DNA from: Micropterix aruncella
Taxonomy: Eukaryota; Arthropoda; Insecta; Lepidoptera; Micropterigidae
DNA length: 64,000 nucleotides
Direction: 5' to 3'
Assembly: GCA_944548615.1 (NCBI GenBank)
Contig: OX155963.1
Span: forward strand, 21,328,431 to 21,392,430
Below are positions 53,037 to 64,000 of this stretch, one piece after another; position 1 is the stretch's first letter, and the number at the start of each line of letters is the position of its first letter. The translations under genes were made by a program, and so were the position numbers. The notes beneath the pieces are model-generated. The model worked only from the letters and a program-made list of their open reading frames with translations, did not search any database and was not told where the DNA came from.

Positions 53037-53720
53037 TTATTCCCATTTGAAAGAATTGGCATGCTCAAAAAAATCACCCAGCTTATAGAAAGCATGTGTG
53101 GATTGCTGCTTTTGTTTAATAAATCTTTTAAACGCCTTTGTTTCCATCTTTCTTGTGGAGAGTGATAGCTGGTTAAAGAGCTTATAGCTCAAATATCCAA
53201 AGGACTTTTGTGTCTGTGTAAGGCGTACTTTAGGCAGGATAACGTCATCACGTCTGGGTGTATTGTGGGAGTGCATATTCCCGTTTACCTCTTGTTCGTT
53301 AATATTTGATTTAGCATATAGTAGACATTGTAAAATATATTCAGACGTAAAAGTCAGTATTTTGTACTTAAGAAAATATGGTTCGCATTGCGTGTCACGG
53401 GATACTCCTGCAATTGCTCTCAGTGCACTTTTCTGTAAAATGAAAACCTATAACTGTCTGTAGCATTCCCCCATATCAGTATACCATAAGTCATTTTAGA
53501 ATGGAAACAGGCATCATACGCAGTTATTGCAGCGATTTCACCAGCTAAGAATTTAATCTTTTTTATAGCATATATTGCCGAAGAAAGCGCACTACACAGT
53601 TCATTAATATGGATGTTCCAAGTTAAGATGATGATCGATCATGATACTTAGGAACTTTGTCGATTTGATTAATTCTAGAGTACTGTTGTTGTATTTTGTA
53701 GAGTAGTATGTTGTAGAGTA
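53037..53720 (-). pseudogene. Minus-strand relic of the 2392-4548 LINE family
   Basis: In order on the minus strand: LELIKSTKFLSIMIDHHLNL, then HINELCSALSSAIYAIKKI, ACFHSKMTYGILIWGNATD and, after frameshifts, HSHNTPRRDDVILPKVRLT. Each aligns with the C-terminal third of the 718-codon protein at 2392-4548 (for example HINNLCATLSSAVYAIRKV and HSHNTRHKNNVLLPKVRLT). Stops and frameshifts make it an old, dead copy lacking the catalytic domain. Confidence 0.85.
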
Positions 53721-55900
53721 GCGACAACGTATGCAAATTTCATCGATCGCAAATAGGAAGCCGAAGAAGTTGCTCACGAAAGCAGCTAACGTGGCCGAAC
53801 TTTCGCAAGTTAAAAACATACATGAGGAAGATATTTTGCAGACGCTCCAGCTTATTACTTTTACATAATTTGAGGTAATATTAGAGCCATGTCCACCTTA
53901 GATTGGGCTAGTCCCAGTTGGGTGACGGAATCAAATAAGCATAAGGTTAAGATTGTGTCATTCGGTTCCTGTTATATAGTAATTAATTCTTAAATAAATA
54001 AACAAATTATTTTTTTTTAAATCTGTCTGTGCACGGAAACAGATATGGCTGTTATCTCCAGTTTTTGAAGGATACACAAGCTAAAAATAGTTAGAGATAA
54101 GCGGCTTGTAATACCGGACATACTTATAGCGAATCAGGTGATATAAAATTGACAGTTTGTCAAGCATTTTCATTTTTTATGACGAGTCAGAATTAGATAA
54201 CTCCGATCTTATAGGCAAACAGAGATTACAGATGATTAGAAATTATATCAATTCACTGACTTCACTACATAATATTATGTACATAATACATACAATAATA
54301 TTATAAAACGCAACTTCTGTCTGCTTGTTTCTCTATCCTCATCATCATCCTTTAATTTCAGAAAGTATAGAATAGGTATTACATTTTTATTTATTTAATT
54401 TAGTAGTTAATAAACATATTTTTAATTAAAAACAGTTTTTAGTCAAATAGATAGTCAAATAAATAAAAATAGTGAAATTAAAATAAATGGTGAAAATATT
54501 ATAATCCAAATGACATTTTAGAATCACAATTTATATATATTTAAATAGTCAATAATAGTCGTAACGAGGATAAACTTAATTAAGAAATCAAAAATATAAT
54601 CAGACAAAATTCATTAAGAGAGGAAGGAGCCTGATTTAGAAGGCTAAAAAACATGTGTTTCATGTTTTTTTTTTAAACCTAAAGTTGAGATCATGAATCT
54701 TTAATATCAGTTTGATTAATACATTTGGAGACAAAAATTATTATAAATATTTTTTGTAATAGTAAAAAAACTATTTTTGAGATTTTAAATTTCAAATGTT
54801 TCTGCCGCAGCAGAAATAAAGGTATCTGCTTGCGCCGGTAATAGCGAGCCAAACTTTGCCAGAAACAACAACAAAAAATACAATTTTTACATACTTTTAC
54901 ATATTTACATACTTTTACAATTTTTTACATACTTTTACAATTTTTACATATTTTGTAGATTTTCATCAAGTAAAAGTTATCATTTTAATAATTTTTCAAG
55001 GATTTAAAGAAATAAAATCGATTTTCGCCCCCAAAATGTTGTGTTTAACTAGTAAAAAAAAAATTCTTTTTCAATTTTTTTTAAGTTTATATAGAAGAGA
55101 ATTTAACAATATATCTTTTTATTTAACAACTCGATAAGTCGAGTAGTTTTTTATCACCGGCGCGATACTGAAAAATATGGTTTTGAGAAAAACGCTTTTA
55201 AAGGTTTCTTTAAAGAAAAGTAGTAAGTTTCCTACACTTGCAGCATTCTGAGACTATCAACTATTCCAGGTAAAAGATAAATTAATGGATTTCAACTTAA
55301 AGTTAAAAAAAAAACATGGAAACATGTTTTTTTTGGCTGTATAAACCAGGCTCCCCCATAAAAACAAAATATTTTTACAGGGTGACTTTTTATTAACCGG
55401 CACCCTTCAAGAGGTAAATCAGTACGAGCAACTAAGAAACTTTTGATTAAAAAAAATATTTTAATTTGCAGAACTTGATTGTTAAATAAAAGCGCCATCT
55501 ATCGATAGGCAAAATATCATCGTAATCAGTGCTATTTATGCAATTTATAAAAAATACTTTTATTCAAATTTAAAAAAAAAAATTTTTTTGGTTAAACTTG
55601 TTTACATGTTTGTGCCCATTTACCCTCTTTACGAATGCCGATTAAATAAAACTTTTTAAAAAAATGTTGCTTATTTGCTTGTACCGATTCACCCCCTTCA
55701 AAGATGCCGGTTAATTAAAACTCAGCCTGTAGAATGCATGTTTGGAAAAAATCTTCAATTCGCTTTTTAAAATATCAAAATTCAGATCTATCTATACCTA
55801 AATGATCACACGAAATTATAGTGAATTCCTTTGTTATTTAGATTTTAATATATACATACTTTTTATACATACCTACAGTTAAAGACCCCACAAAAAGTTA
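53721..55900. other. AT-rich stretch without recognised genes
   Basis: 54886-54957 holds short tandem ACATACTTTTACAATTTTT repeats. 55490-55506 contains AGCGCCATCTATCGATAG. 53907-53960 matches 38599-38660. No credible coding frame in over 2 kb. Confidence 0.45.
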
Positions 55901-55972
55901 ATAGGTAAGGACCCTCAAATAACTCGCGTATCCCCCCAGGGGTACGCGAGTTATTTAAGGGTCCTTACCTAT
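55901..55972. repeat. 34-bp palindrome at mariner derivative end
   Basis: ATAGGTAAGGACCCTCAAAT at 55901 and its inverted match ending at 55972 form arms of about 34 bp with one substitution and one indel, around a short CC/A loop at 55936-55938. The arm contains the terminal word of the adjoining mariner derivative (GGTCCTTACCTAT), so the end of the element has been duplicated in inverse. Confidence 0.8.
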
Positions 55973-56712
55973 GAAGTTGCTGTTCTATAAAAGAAATTTA
56001 AGGCCAAAAATTTTGTAAGAAAAAAATATATTTAATTAATAACCCCTATTATATATGTATGCAGATTTGTCAGTTTAATGGAAGTTGCTTAATTCCTCTG
56101 CTATAAAACTCTCGTGGATATGAAACAATGAAAGCTTTAAAGATGTTTTTCACCGACTTTTCAAAGTTGTTTTTTTCCCCTTGTAAAAGTTTATCTAAAT
56201 TCTGAAAAAAACTATCGGAGCAAGGTCTGGCAAGTACAGCGGGTGACCAAGAGTCTCCAGCCGGAACTCCTGCATTTTTGCGACTGTTTACAGTGAAATT
56301 TATGGTTATACGTTGACATGCAGAAGCAGTGGCCATGACCGATTGACCAGGTCATTGAATAACTAGCTTTTACGTCATTGTTTGCAGTTCTTACCAGTAC
56401 ACATTTACGGTAACTGAATAGCCAGACTGCAAGAAGCTGTAATTGAAAACACCGGCACAGCATCTCATATTTGAAAATAATGTAAATTTTTAACTTTGCC
56501 ATGGTTGCTCAAACGAAAATATTTAAGCAAAAATAAACGAGGGAAAGACAAATAAACAGCTGAATCTTAAAAAAGAATAACATGGCCTTGAATTAAAATT
56601 TATTTGAATGTAAAATTCCAACACAAACCCAAGTTATCCAAGTTCAAAGTGGACAGTGGGAAAAAACAGCAATTACATAGGTATGTAATCATATAGGTAA
56701 GGACCAAAATTA
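55957..56712 (-). mobile_element. Mariner deletion derivative, second copy
   Basis: Minus-strand counterpart of 35320-36074. It shows the same transposase remnant (FQNLDKLLQGEKNNFEKSVK, then REFYSRGIKQLPL) and the same overall length and arrangement. Ends: GGGTCCTTACCTATG at the left and, inverted, GGTCCTTACCTAT at the right, where ACCTAT is duplicated. The catalytic region is broken. It shares internal structure with the other copy, so both descend from one shortened progenitor. Confidence 0.75.
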
Positions 56713-56714
56713 CT

Positions 56715-59300
56715 CTTTTATTTAACCCTTTATGGCTTAAAAGAATTGGCTTACTTGTCAATTAATTTCACGAAATCAAATGAGCTAAATTTGGGACGGG
56801 ATAATATAATATTAGAAGGATGGGTATTGCCTGGGTCAATACCCATCCTACCCCTATCGCGATCCATTATCAAAATAGCCTATATCACGGCCTAAGTGGA
56901 ATCTTTACCTGGCATGGGACCTAATTAAGCGCGATACAACACCCAGAGCTGTTAAATTAATAATGGGCAACGCGCCAAAAATCATCGGTTCCGTACTGAA
57001 ATAGATAGTTTTGTAAACTTCTGTCGTTATGATTGGAAACACATGTTGATCTATATAGATTCTGGATGAATGATGTAATGGGTTGATTGTTAGTACCCAC
57101 CATCGTAATATCACTATAATCGAGTAAAAATACAAGTACATAAAAAAGTAACGGCCAACGTAATTTTGTAAATACGCGAGCTTACTATCTGTTATAGTAC
57201 CAGCCAAAGCTATGCCATTTTTGTTCCGAAAAAATAGAAAAAAAAATGTGATTAGGTATATTTTTGATTTTGCAACTTCTTAACTTTTGCCACCTTTCGC
57301 GCTACGACGCCATACTAGCAAGATGCCAGTCAAAAAACGATTACTTATATTCTTATTATTGCATCAAAAAAATACACCGTTGTTACTTACACATAGATTG
57401 TATCGCTCCTAACTATGCAGAGCCTGTTCTAAGGATAACACCAATACAAAAGATTATAAAATATATATCTTCCAAAGCAAAAATTCGGAATTAAGAATTA
57501 GATTAAAAACGATTTTTTCTATACTATGAATAAGTTATAATAAACAATAACTTGTAATCATACGTATAAAATACGTACTTAAATAGAGTAAATATGAATA
57601 TGTATATAGGAAAAAAACTAATAAAAAATTTGTATTTATTTTAAAATTGTAATAAATGTTTTTTTCGTCTCTCTTCTACCAAGGCTCATTAGCCATAATG
57701 TAAGGTGATATTTTTGTTGTTTCTGCTTATTTCCAATATGTTTTTACCCATAATATTAGACATTCCTGGAACAAGAAAGCTGTAGTGACGTTGTCCAAAA
57801 GATATTAGCCGTTTTGGCACTTTTCGGCAAGTTTTCATTATAACTACCTATTGTCACGGTTTTCCGGCAAAACATAATCTTTGTCTACTTGCCAAGAAAG
57901 TCTTGGGGTGAAAACACTTTTTTTTTAAAAAAAAGTACGACTTTAAAGTTTTGGCACAGCCGACGAATCAAATATATGTAAATACAGTGAGTAAATCATA
58001 AACTAATTTTTTTAAGAGATTCTCTCTCAAAATCACTGGAAACACTCACAAAAGGAATTGTCGCACATATATTGTATGTCCTGTTTCAAAAATACTCAAA
58101 CTCGTCAAATACTATTAACTGCAGGCGGCGGTTTTGAAATGTATCTTGGAACCGTTATTTTTCGGCGAATATTTACCAAACTTCTATTGTAGGACTATAG
58201 ACATAAAAGTCTACTTTATATAACTGTGTCATATCAATCACATATTATATAATACCTACATTGAATTGTGGTATTAAAAAATGATAAAAGTGAAATAATA
58301 AAAATAAACAAGTTTTTTTTTCATTCTTTTGCTCTAATTTCGTACAGTATACAACAGTATTTTTTAAATACTTGATTGCATTGTACGACAATTTCCCTAC
58401 AACTAATTAGACCATGTCAAACATCTAGCTCTTTTATATTTGCTGTATTCGGTTACTGAAAAAAACCATTTGTTATTAGCGATAATAACGCGGAGCGCGA
58501 GGCTCATCACATTGCTTAAAACCACGTTTTTTAATGATCCAATGCTAATTTGCTAAAATCGTTTTAATAAAACACAAACTAATGCCCGAGAAATGTTTTT
58601 GAAAATGTATTAAACAGTTTTTGACTGCGTTTTATTGAAATAAGACATTTTCATATTCATTAGATAACTTCATTTTCACAATTAATAAAAAACAGCTAAT
58701 TTGTTCATATCACGGGTGGGACAACACTTGTCACGGGTGGGACGCGTGCGACTTTATTATGAAAATAGAAGCTGTTTTGTAAGTTTGGTACAAAATACAT
58801 TGCAAACACTTATATATTAAGTAATATCAGCCGCTACAATATTTATAAAGCTTATTTATTACGAATCAATAAGATCGAAATCTCACATTCGGAATCACTT
58901 CAGGTACCTACCTGTGTCTGTGTCAAAATATGTCTCAGCTATGTTTATTTCACATAATATGACTCAGCTATTTCAAAACAATCTCGTGAAATGGCAAACA
59001 TAAAGGATTTTACAAAGATGCCAAAATCACTAATGAATGACACATTTATGACGGTCTCTACCTTTACAACTTAAAATACAGTAAAAATACGAAATAAACA
59101 TTAGTTATTTTTATTTTTTGTATTATAAGTTAATTTCAGGCCTTGACTTATATTTATAGAGGAATTCCATGATTTTGCATAACTTTATTATTTTACATCG
59201 AGGTTTTATTTCTCATAGAATGCCCCGCAATTTGGAGATATTTTACCCTCAAACATGATCGAAAAATACACATCCGAAATTAGGAAATATATGCATTCAA
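56715..59300. other. AT-rich stretch without recognised genes
   Basis: A short family B piece (GTCTACTTGCCAAGAAAGTC) lies at about 57882. CACGGGTGGGAC occurs twice near 58712-58745. Otherwise no coding, RNA or repeat signal. Confidence 0.4.
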
Positions 59301-59303
59301 AAC

Positions 59304-59990
59304 ATGTTCTTAAAAAACTTAAATTATCGGTCTTATGTAACTTTTTCAGATTATAACGAAGCTGGTGACTATCATGGGCTTATACCATTAGAAATGAGAA
59401 GAGTTAGTTCAGATGTAATATTCCTATACAAGATATTAAATGGCTTTATCGACTGTTCTGAATTGCTTCAGCTTATAAATTTCCATGTACCCCCACGGCC
59501 TTCCCGCCAATTCAACTTATTTCATCTACCTCAAGTAAGCACAAACTGCGCCCAAAATAATTACATTTATCGAGTATCCCATTTCTGCAATACCAAGCTA
59601 AGCGAAATTGACCTGTTTAATACAACTGCAACTGCGCTCAAGACTCTTATTCCGGGTCTTCTGAAAGGCAATATTCAAGGACGAGTGAAATAATTATATT
59701 ATATTTTTTCTTTTCTTCTTTCTTTTCTTTCTTCAATATTAAAATAAACCATAAAATTTCCCTAATAATAAAATAATAAAATAAAATATTATTAAAACAA
59801 AATTTATAACTTTAATTCCCCTCCACTTCCTCCTATCCCATTCCTAGGCGACTGTATATTTTTACGATCTTTAAGTGAAAACTTTTAACTGGCATTGTAG
59901 TCTATAAATAAAATTCAGATATTTCTCCTGTAATAGCTGTAAGTTTCCTTAATAAAAATAAAATAAAAAAAATAAAAATATATCAGCATT
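59304..59990 (+). pseudogene. LINE ORF2 C-terminal fragment and 3' tail
   Basis: A 129-codon plus-strand frame (to 59693) with RRVSSDVIFLYKILNGFIDC, LLQLINFHVPPRPSR and RVSHFCNTKLSEIDLF matches the last segment of Jockey/R1-like ORF2 proteins ('RRxxxDxxFLYKLxNGxIDCPxLLxxIxFxVPxRxxR...'). It ends with a natural stop. The following 300 bp are AT-rich with AATAAA words and an (AAATA)n-like tail at about 59950-59985. The catalytic domain is missing. Confidence 0.75.
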
Positions 59991-60265
59991 TAGACGCCCA
60001 AGTAATGTAACCAGTTATTATACTGCAAATTAAGTTGTATTTTTAAACATCCAGACTATTCAGACAATCAATGGTGTTGTAATTTTTATTTTTCCTTTTG
60101 TCGCTTGAACTGCGTGTCAACGGTTGTAAAAAAATATATTCCATTCACATCTAAAGCTATAAATAGACAGCACCATTATGTGGGTTGATAACTTAGCATA
60201 AATAAATTTATAATCTGTATGCGAATGAGCTGTCGCCTTGGTAATCAAATTCTTAAAATCTCACA
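59991..60265. other. No feature recognised
   Basis: Short AT-rich spacer. Confidence 0.4.
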
Positions 60266-60375
60266 TCTACACTAATATTATAAAGAGGTAAAGTTTGTGA
60301 CGTTGTAGGAAGTAATCTCTGGATCTTCTGAACCGATTTTGATTCGTAAACATTTTTGGATTACACGGTGCCTCC
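60266..60375 (+). mobile_element. Helitron 5'-end fragment, Lep1-like
   Basis: TCTACACTAATATTATAAAG at 60266 followed by AGGTAAAGTTTGTGACGTTG matches the 5' terminus of the Helitron at 30148-30638 (opposite orientation). The preceding base is A, as expected for A/T target sites. The CTAG end is not found nearby; it is a truncated copy. Confidence 0.8.
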
Positions 60376-60532
60376 AAAAATTATATTTTATTACCTTGTT
60401 TTAGGAATAAAAGGGATCTATCAAAAAGTTTTATTTTATTTTACACCCTAAACTTAAGAACCTAAAGCAAACCAAGGGCCTTTTGAGAGAATTTGCTACG
60501 GGCCCCGCGCTGTCTTAATCCGGCACTATATA

Positions 60533-61236
<704 letters not shown>

Positions 61237-61670
61237 TGCATTATAAGTAATAGTAATATCACCCGTAATATAAACCAATAGGATTGAGTGAGATCCGTAA
61301 TAGATAATAATAGAACAACACACGTTTGTATCTATGCGGAAATACGTAGCATTTATTGATCAGCTGATCGTTTTGTGGAATAACGTGTTATCATTTTTGT
61401 CATATCGGAATCCTGAATCTAATAGGAATGGAATCCATCTTATTAAGTCCAATTTAGGGATATTAATTGGATTCCAATACTCCCGGTGAATACAAACTAT
61501 CATTTTTAGGGCAAACTCTTCTATGATGAGGATTCTTTAATGCCACCCCACTATATTCACGACGCTGATTCCGAATCTGTAAAAATATTTGTTATATCTC
61601 TTTAAATAAGCAAGATATATACGTTTAGAGAATCGTAAAAACCCATTCGGCAGTAGGCTAATTTAGTTTA
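61237..61670 (+). repeat. Family D dispersed repeat, copy 1
   Basis: Contains GATTGAGTGAGATCCGTAAT, TTTAGGGATATTAATTGGAT, ATACTCCCGGTGAATACAAA and CACTATATTCACGACGCTGA, shared in order with 61980-62360. Not recognised; no coding frame. Confidence 0.75.
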
Positions 61671-61799
61671 AAAAAAGATTCATAACTACCTGTATGGTAG
61701 AAGGTTAAATTGTTTTTTAATGCTTCATAAGAACCTGTTTGGCGGTAGGTTGTTAGTTTTTTAAATATATAGTACAGAGTTAGCTAAACTGTGTAAATT

Positions 61800-61990
61800 C
61801 CCTTAGGTGTAATTCAAGTAAATTGTATTTTTTTTCAGAAACTCAAATTAATTTGGTTTACAGACAAAACTTTTTTTTCTTACTCAAACCGTCGCTAAAA
61901 TGACTTTTAAAGTTAATCAATTTTAAAATGGAATTACCAAAAAAAAAAAGATGAATTGATCGTAATTCCCGGTAACCCTTCATTTATTTA
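61800..61990 (+). repeat. Family E repeat segment
   Basis: ATTTGGTTTACAGACAAAAC, CGCTAAAATGAC and TTTTAAAATGGAATTACCAA match 11495-11700 and 38922-39115; it separates two family D copies. Confidence 0.6.
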
Positions 61991-62360
61991 GGTACATTAA
62001 AAATAATAGGAATAACAACCGTAATATAAACCGGATTGAGTGAGATCCGTAATAGATAATAAATCGAGCAACACAACATATCTGGATCCTGAATCTAATA
62101 GGAATTAAATCCGCCTTATTAAGTTTAATTTAGGGATATTAATTAGATTCTAATACTCCCGGTAAATGAAAACTATAATTTTTAGGTATTTATGCAGTTA
62201 AGCAACCTCTTTTATGATGAGATTGCTTTAATGCCACCCTACTATATTCACCACAGTGATTCCGAATCTGTAAAATCCGATCTTTGGTCTACCTTTATAA
62301 AAAAGCGAGATATAGGTGTTTAAAGAAGCGTCAACACCTATATTGGCAGTAGGTTAAGAT
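61980..62360 (+). repeat. Family D dispersed repeat, copy 2
   Basis: Direct repeat of copy 1, with a gap where copy 1 has its GATCAGCTGATCG section. Ends near AACACCTATATTGGCAGTAGG. Confidence 0.75.
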
Positions 62361-62759
62361 AGTATTTTTTTTGTAAGTTAGTTTGTATTAAAAAGCTTCA
62401 TAAACAGAATTTATATGATATTGGTACTTTTTTCATTTATCAACAAAAGACAACACAACTAGATTCAATAATTGTAATGATAAAAAATGATAGGAAATAC
62501 CATCGGTCACGCAATATTTCAAAACATAAAATTTTGAAACTAAAAATATAAATAAAAATTAAATATATTTAAAAAAAAAACTTAACCACCCGTCACCTAA
62601 CTACCAACCGCCATTCCTAATGCTAAATGTGATTTATTTACGAAATATGACATATTTATGAAATATGTGCGCAATATTTCAAGACAAAATAAAACAAATT
62701 TACATACAAAAAAAAATAAAAAAACCTATCAACCTACCGCGATATAGGTTTTATGCATT

Positions 62760-63170
62760 ATTTAAAAAAATAACAAGCTACTAAAATGTATGGGTTTGAC
62801 GCTTCTTTGAATGCCTATATCTTGCTTATTTATTTAGGCCGAATAAATATTATCGCAGATTCGGAATCAGCGTGGTGAATATAGTCGGGTAACATTATAA
62901 AAACAATAACGTAGAACAGATTCCTATAATGCATTAATACTCTTTGATCAGCTGATTGTTTTGTGGAATCAACGTGGTTACCATTTTTGACATTCTGAAT
63001 ATTTTCAGTATTCAGTTGGATTTCCATCTTTTTATTATATTCATCTGATTGGAAAGAAATCCAACTCATTAGGTTCAATTTAGGGATATTGATGGGGTTG
63101 AAATCCTTCCGGTGAATAATAACAGTATGATTTTGACAGCCCACGCGTGTCTTGCCGATCCGAGTATAGG
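62760..63170. repeat. Family D dispersed repeat, rearranged copy 3
   Basis: The left part (to about 62885, CGCAGATTCGGAATCAGCGTGG) is in minus orientation relative to copies 1 and 2. The right part (62947 onward, GATCAGCTGATTGTTTTGTG, TTTAGGGATATTGATGGGG) is in plus orientation. An internal inversion or two nested fragments would explain it. Confidence 0.65.
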
Positions 63171-63219
63171 CTATGTAGTGGTAAATGACATATTTATTAA
63201 TCCAAGCTCACCTGTTTTG

Positions 63220-63720
63220 CCGCGCTGTCAACAATAATGGTGGCACCGGGCGATCCCGCTGCCGCCTTGCGGCTCCATTTTTCGAAACTGTCACACTATT
63301 TCACGACTATTTTCACACCACACGCGTTAAAGTTAATTAATAAATCAAGCGACACGCTTGCAAACATTCGCCCGCCGCGCGATCGCCTTTTTTGACAGTT
63401 CACTCGCGTTTTTGACAGTCGTAATCGTCGCGGGCGCGACCGCGCCGCCATCTGTGCGCGAGCGCGCGCATTCCGTAGGCGGTTAAATCGATTTTGGTTT
63501 TTTTTTAAATTCGTGTTTTATTTACGCCATGACGAGCGAAAGGCGTTTACGGCGAAATATAATTTTGTCGATCCGCACGAACTCTCAAAAGCGCGCCGCG
63601 AACGCGTTCCGGCGAGCGGCGAACGGAGTAGGTACGAAGTAGCCCGCGCCGCGAACGAACGAAGGTCATCGCCAGTGATACCAGTATCATCAATAAAACC
63701 GCGCTCCGGCAATCATCTAT
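63220..63720. promoter_or_regulatory. CpG-rich island, candidate host promoter or first exon
   Basis: Unlike the AT-rich surroundings, this stretch is dense in CpG (CCCGCCGCGCGATCGCC, GCGCGAGCGCGCGCATTCC). TTTTTGACAGT occurs repeatedly and CGCCATCTG is present. On the minus strand an ATG at 63278 is followed by a good splice donor (CAG|GTGAGC, exon end 63212), but the frame stops before it. On the plus strand an open stretch 63513-63728 is basic and not recognised. It could be a host gene's untranslated first exon or a GC-rich transposon end. Confidence 0.3.
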
Positions 63721-63955
63721 TTATCTAGATATATACTCGGACTTGTCGCATAGCAATTGTAACTTCGTAGTACTTGTGGCTAATTTGCTTAGTGATCGCG
63801 ACAAGTAACCGTTTACACATTGGTAATAAATAGTAAAGGGTATTACAGTGGCACGACATCCGTTCAAAATCGAAGACTACCGCCCGCCTTATTTTGAGCA
63901 GTGTGTTCAAACATCATTTACTTAGGGACTATTCTTGAAAAAAATAGCATTCTAA

Positions 63956-63998
63956 ATTTGTCTATGGTCCATTTGATTTACATGGGCCATAGACAAAT
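63956..63998. repeat. 15-bp hairpin at window end
   Basis: ATTTGTCTATGGTCC and GGGCCATAGACAAAT are inverted with one mismatch around a 13-base loop. May be the edge of a larger element continuing past the window. Confidence 0.65.
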
Positions 63999-64000
63999 GT

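Overview
This window is eukaryotic repeat-rich DNA, most likely from an insect and probably a moth or butterfly. It is AT-rich with no operons. It carries a Lep1-like Helitron (TC...CTAG ends), mariner relics, hAT and MITE insertions, a tRNA-derived SINE, 3' pieces of at least five non-LTR retrotransposons and two nearly complete LTR retrotransposons. No host protein-coding exon could be established. The only candidate host element is a CpG-rich island near 63.2-63.7 kb. The species call is inference.

Layout. 0-5 kb: two copies of an abundant ~0.7 kb dispersed repeat (called family A here), one split by a nested insertion, then a 5'-truncated non-LTR retrotransposon with an open 718-codon RT frame, a perfect hairpin at its 5' edge and an (ATG)11 tail. 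5-15 kb: foldback repeats, family A and B copies, a 713-bp hAT element with a perfect 8-bp target duplication, a tRNA-like SINE and long unassigned stretches. 15-20 kb: two mariner relics; one is interrupted by a family A copy with a ~13-bp flanking duplication, the other contains four in-frame 126-bp tandem repeats.

19,885-28,125: an errantivirus-like (Ty3/gypsy) element with nearly identical ~790-bp LTRs, GGGA target duplication, tRNA-Ser type primer site, gag, protease, RT-RNase H-integrase, an env-like gene and a polypurine tract. It has a textbook -1 frameshift site (TTTAAAC plus hairpin) between gag and protease. It also looks defective: a second frame break precedes RT, and the integrase tail and Env N-terminus appear to be missing at one junction.

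28-43 kb: a duplicated ~0.4 kb unit whose second copy holds a LINE piece and a Helitron (the first copy preserves both empty sites), LINE relics, family A and B copies, a mariner deletion derivative, and a 316-bp PIF/Harbinger-like MITE with an empty-site paralogue 6 kb away.

42,628-51,534: a complete BEL/Pao retrotransposon on the minus strand, with 1,426-bp LTRs that look identical, GGCAG target duplication and one open Gag-Pol frame of about 1,872 codons. It is the best candidate for a recently active element here.

52-64 kb: LINE relics, a second mariner deletion derivative beside a 34-bp palindrome, a Helitron 5' end, (TA)160, a three-copy repeat family and the CpG-rich island.

The genes do not form a host pathway. 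Each autonomous element encodes its own replication cycle (capsid, protease, reverse transcriptase, integrase). The value of the window lies in the nesting order, the translational recoding signals and the unexplained repeat families.
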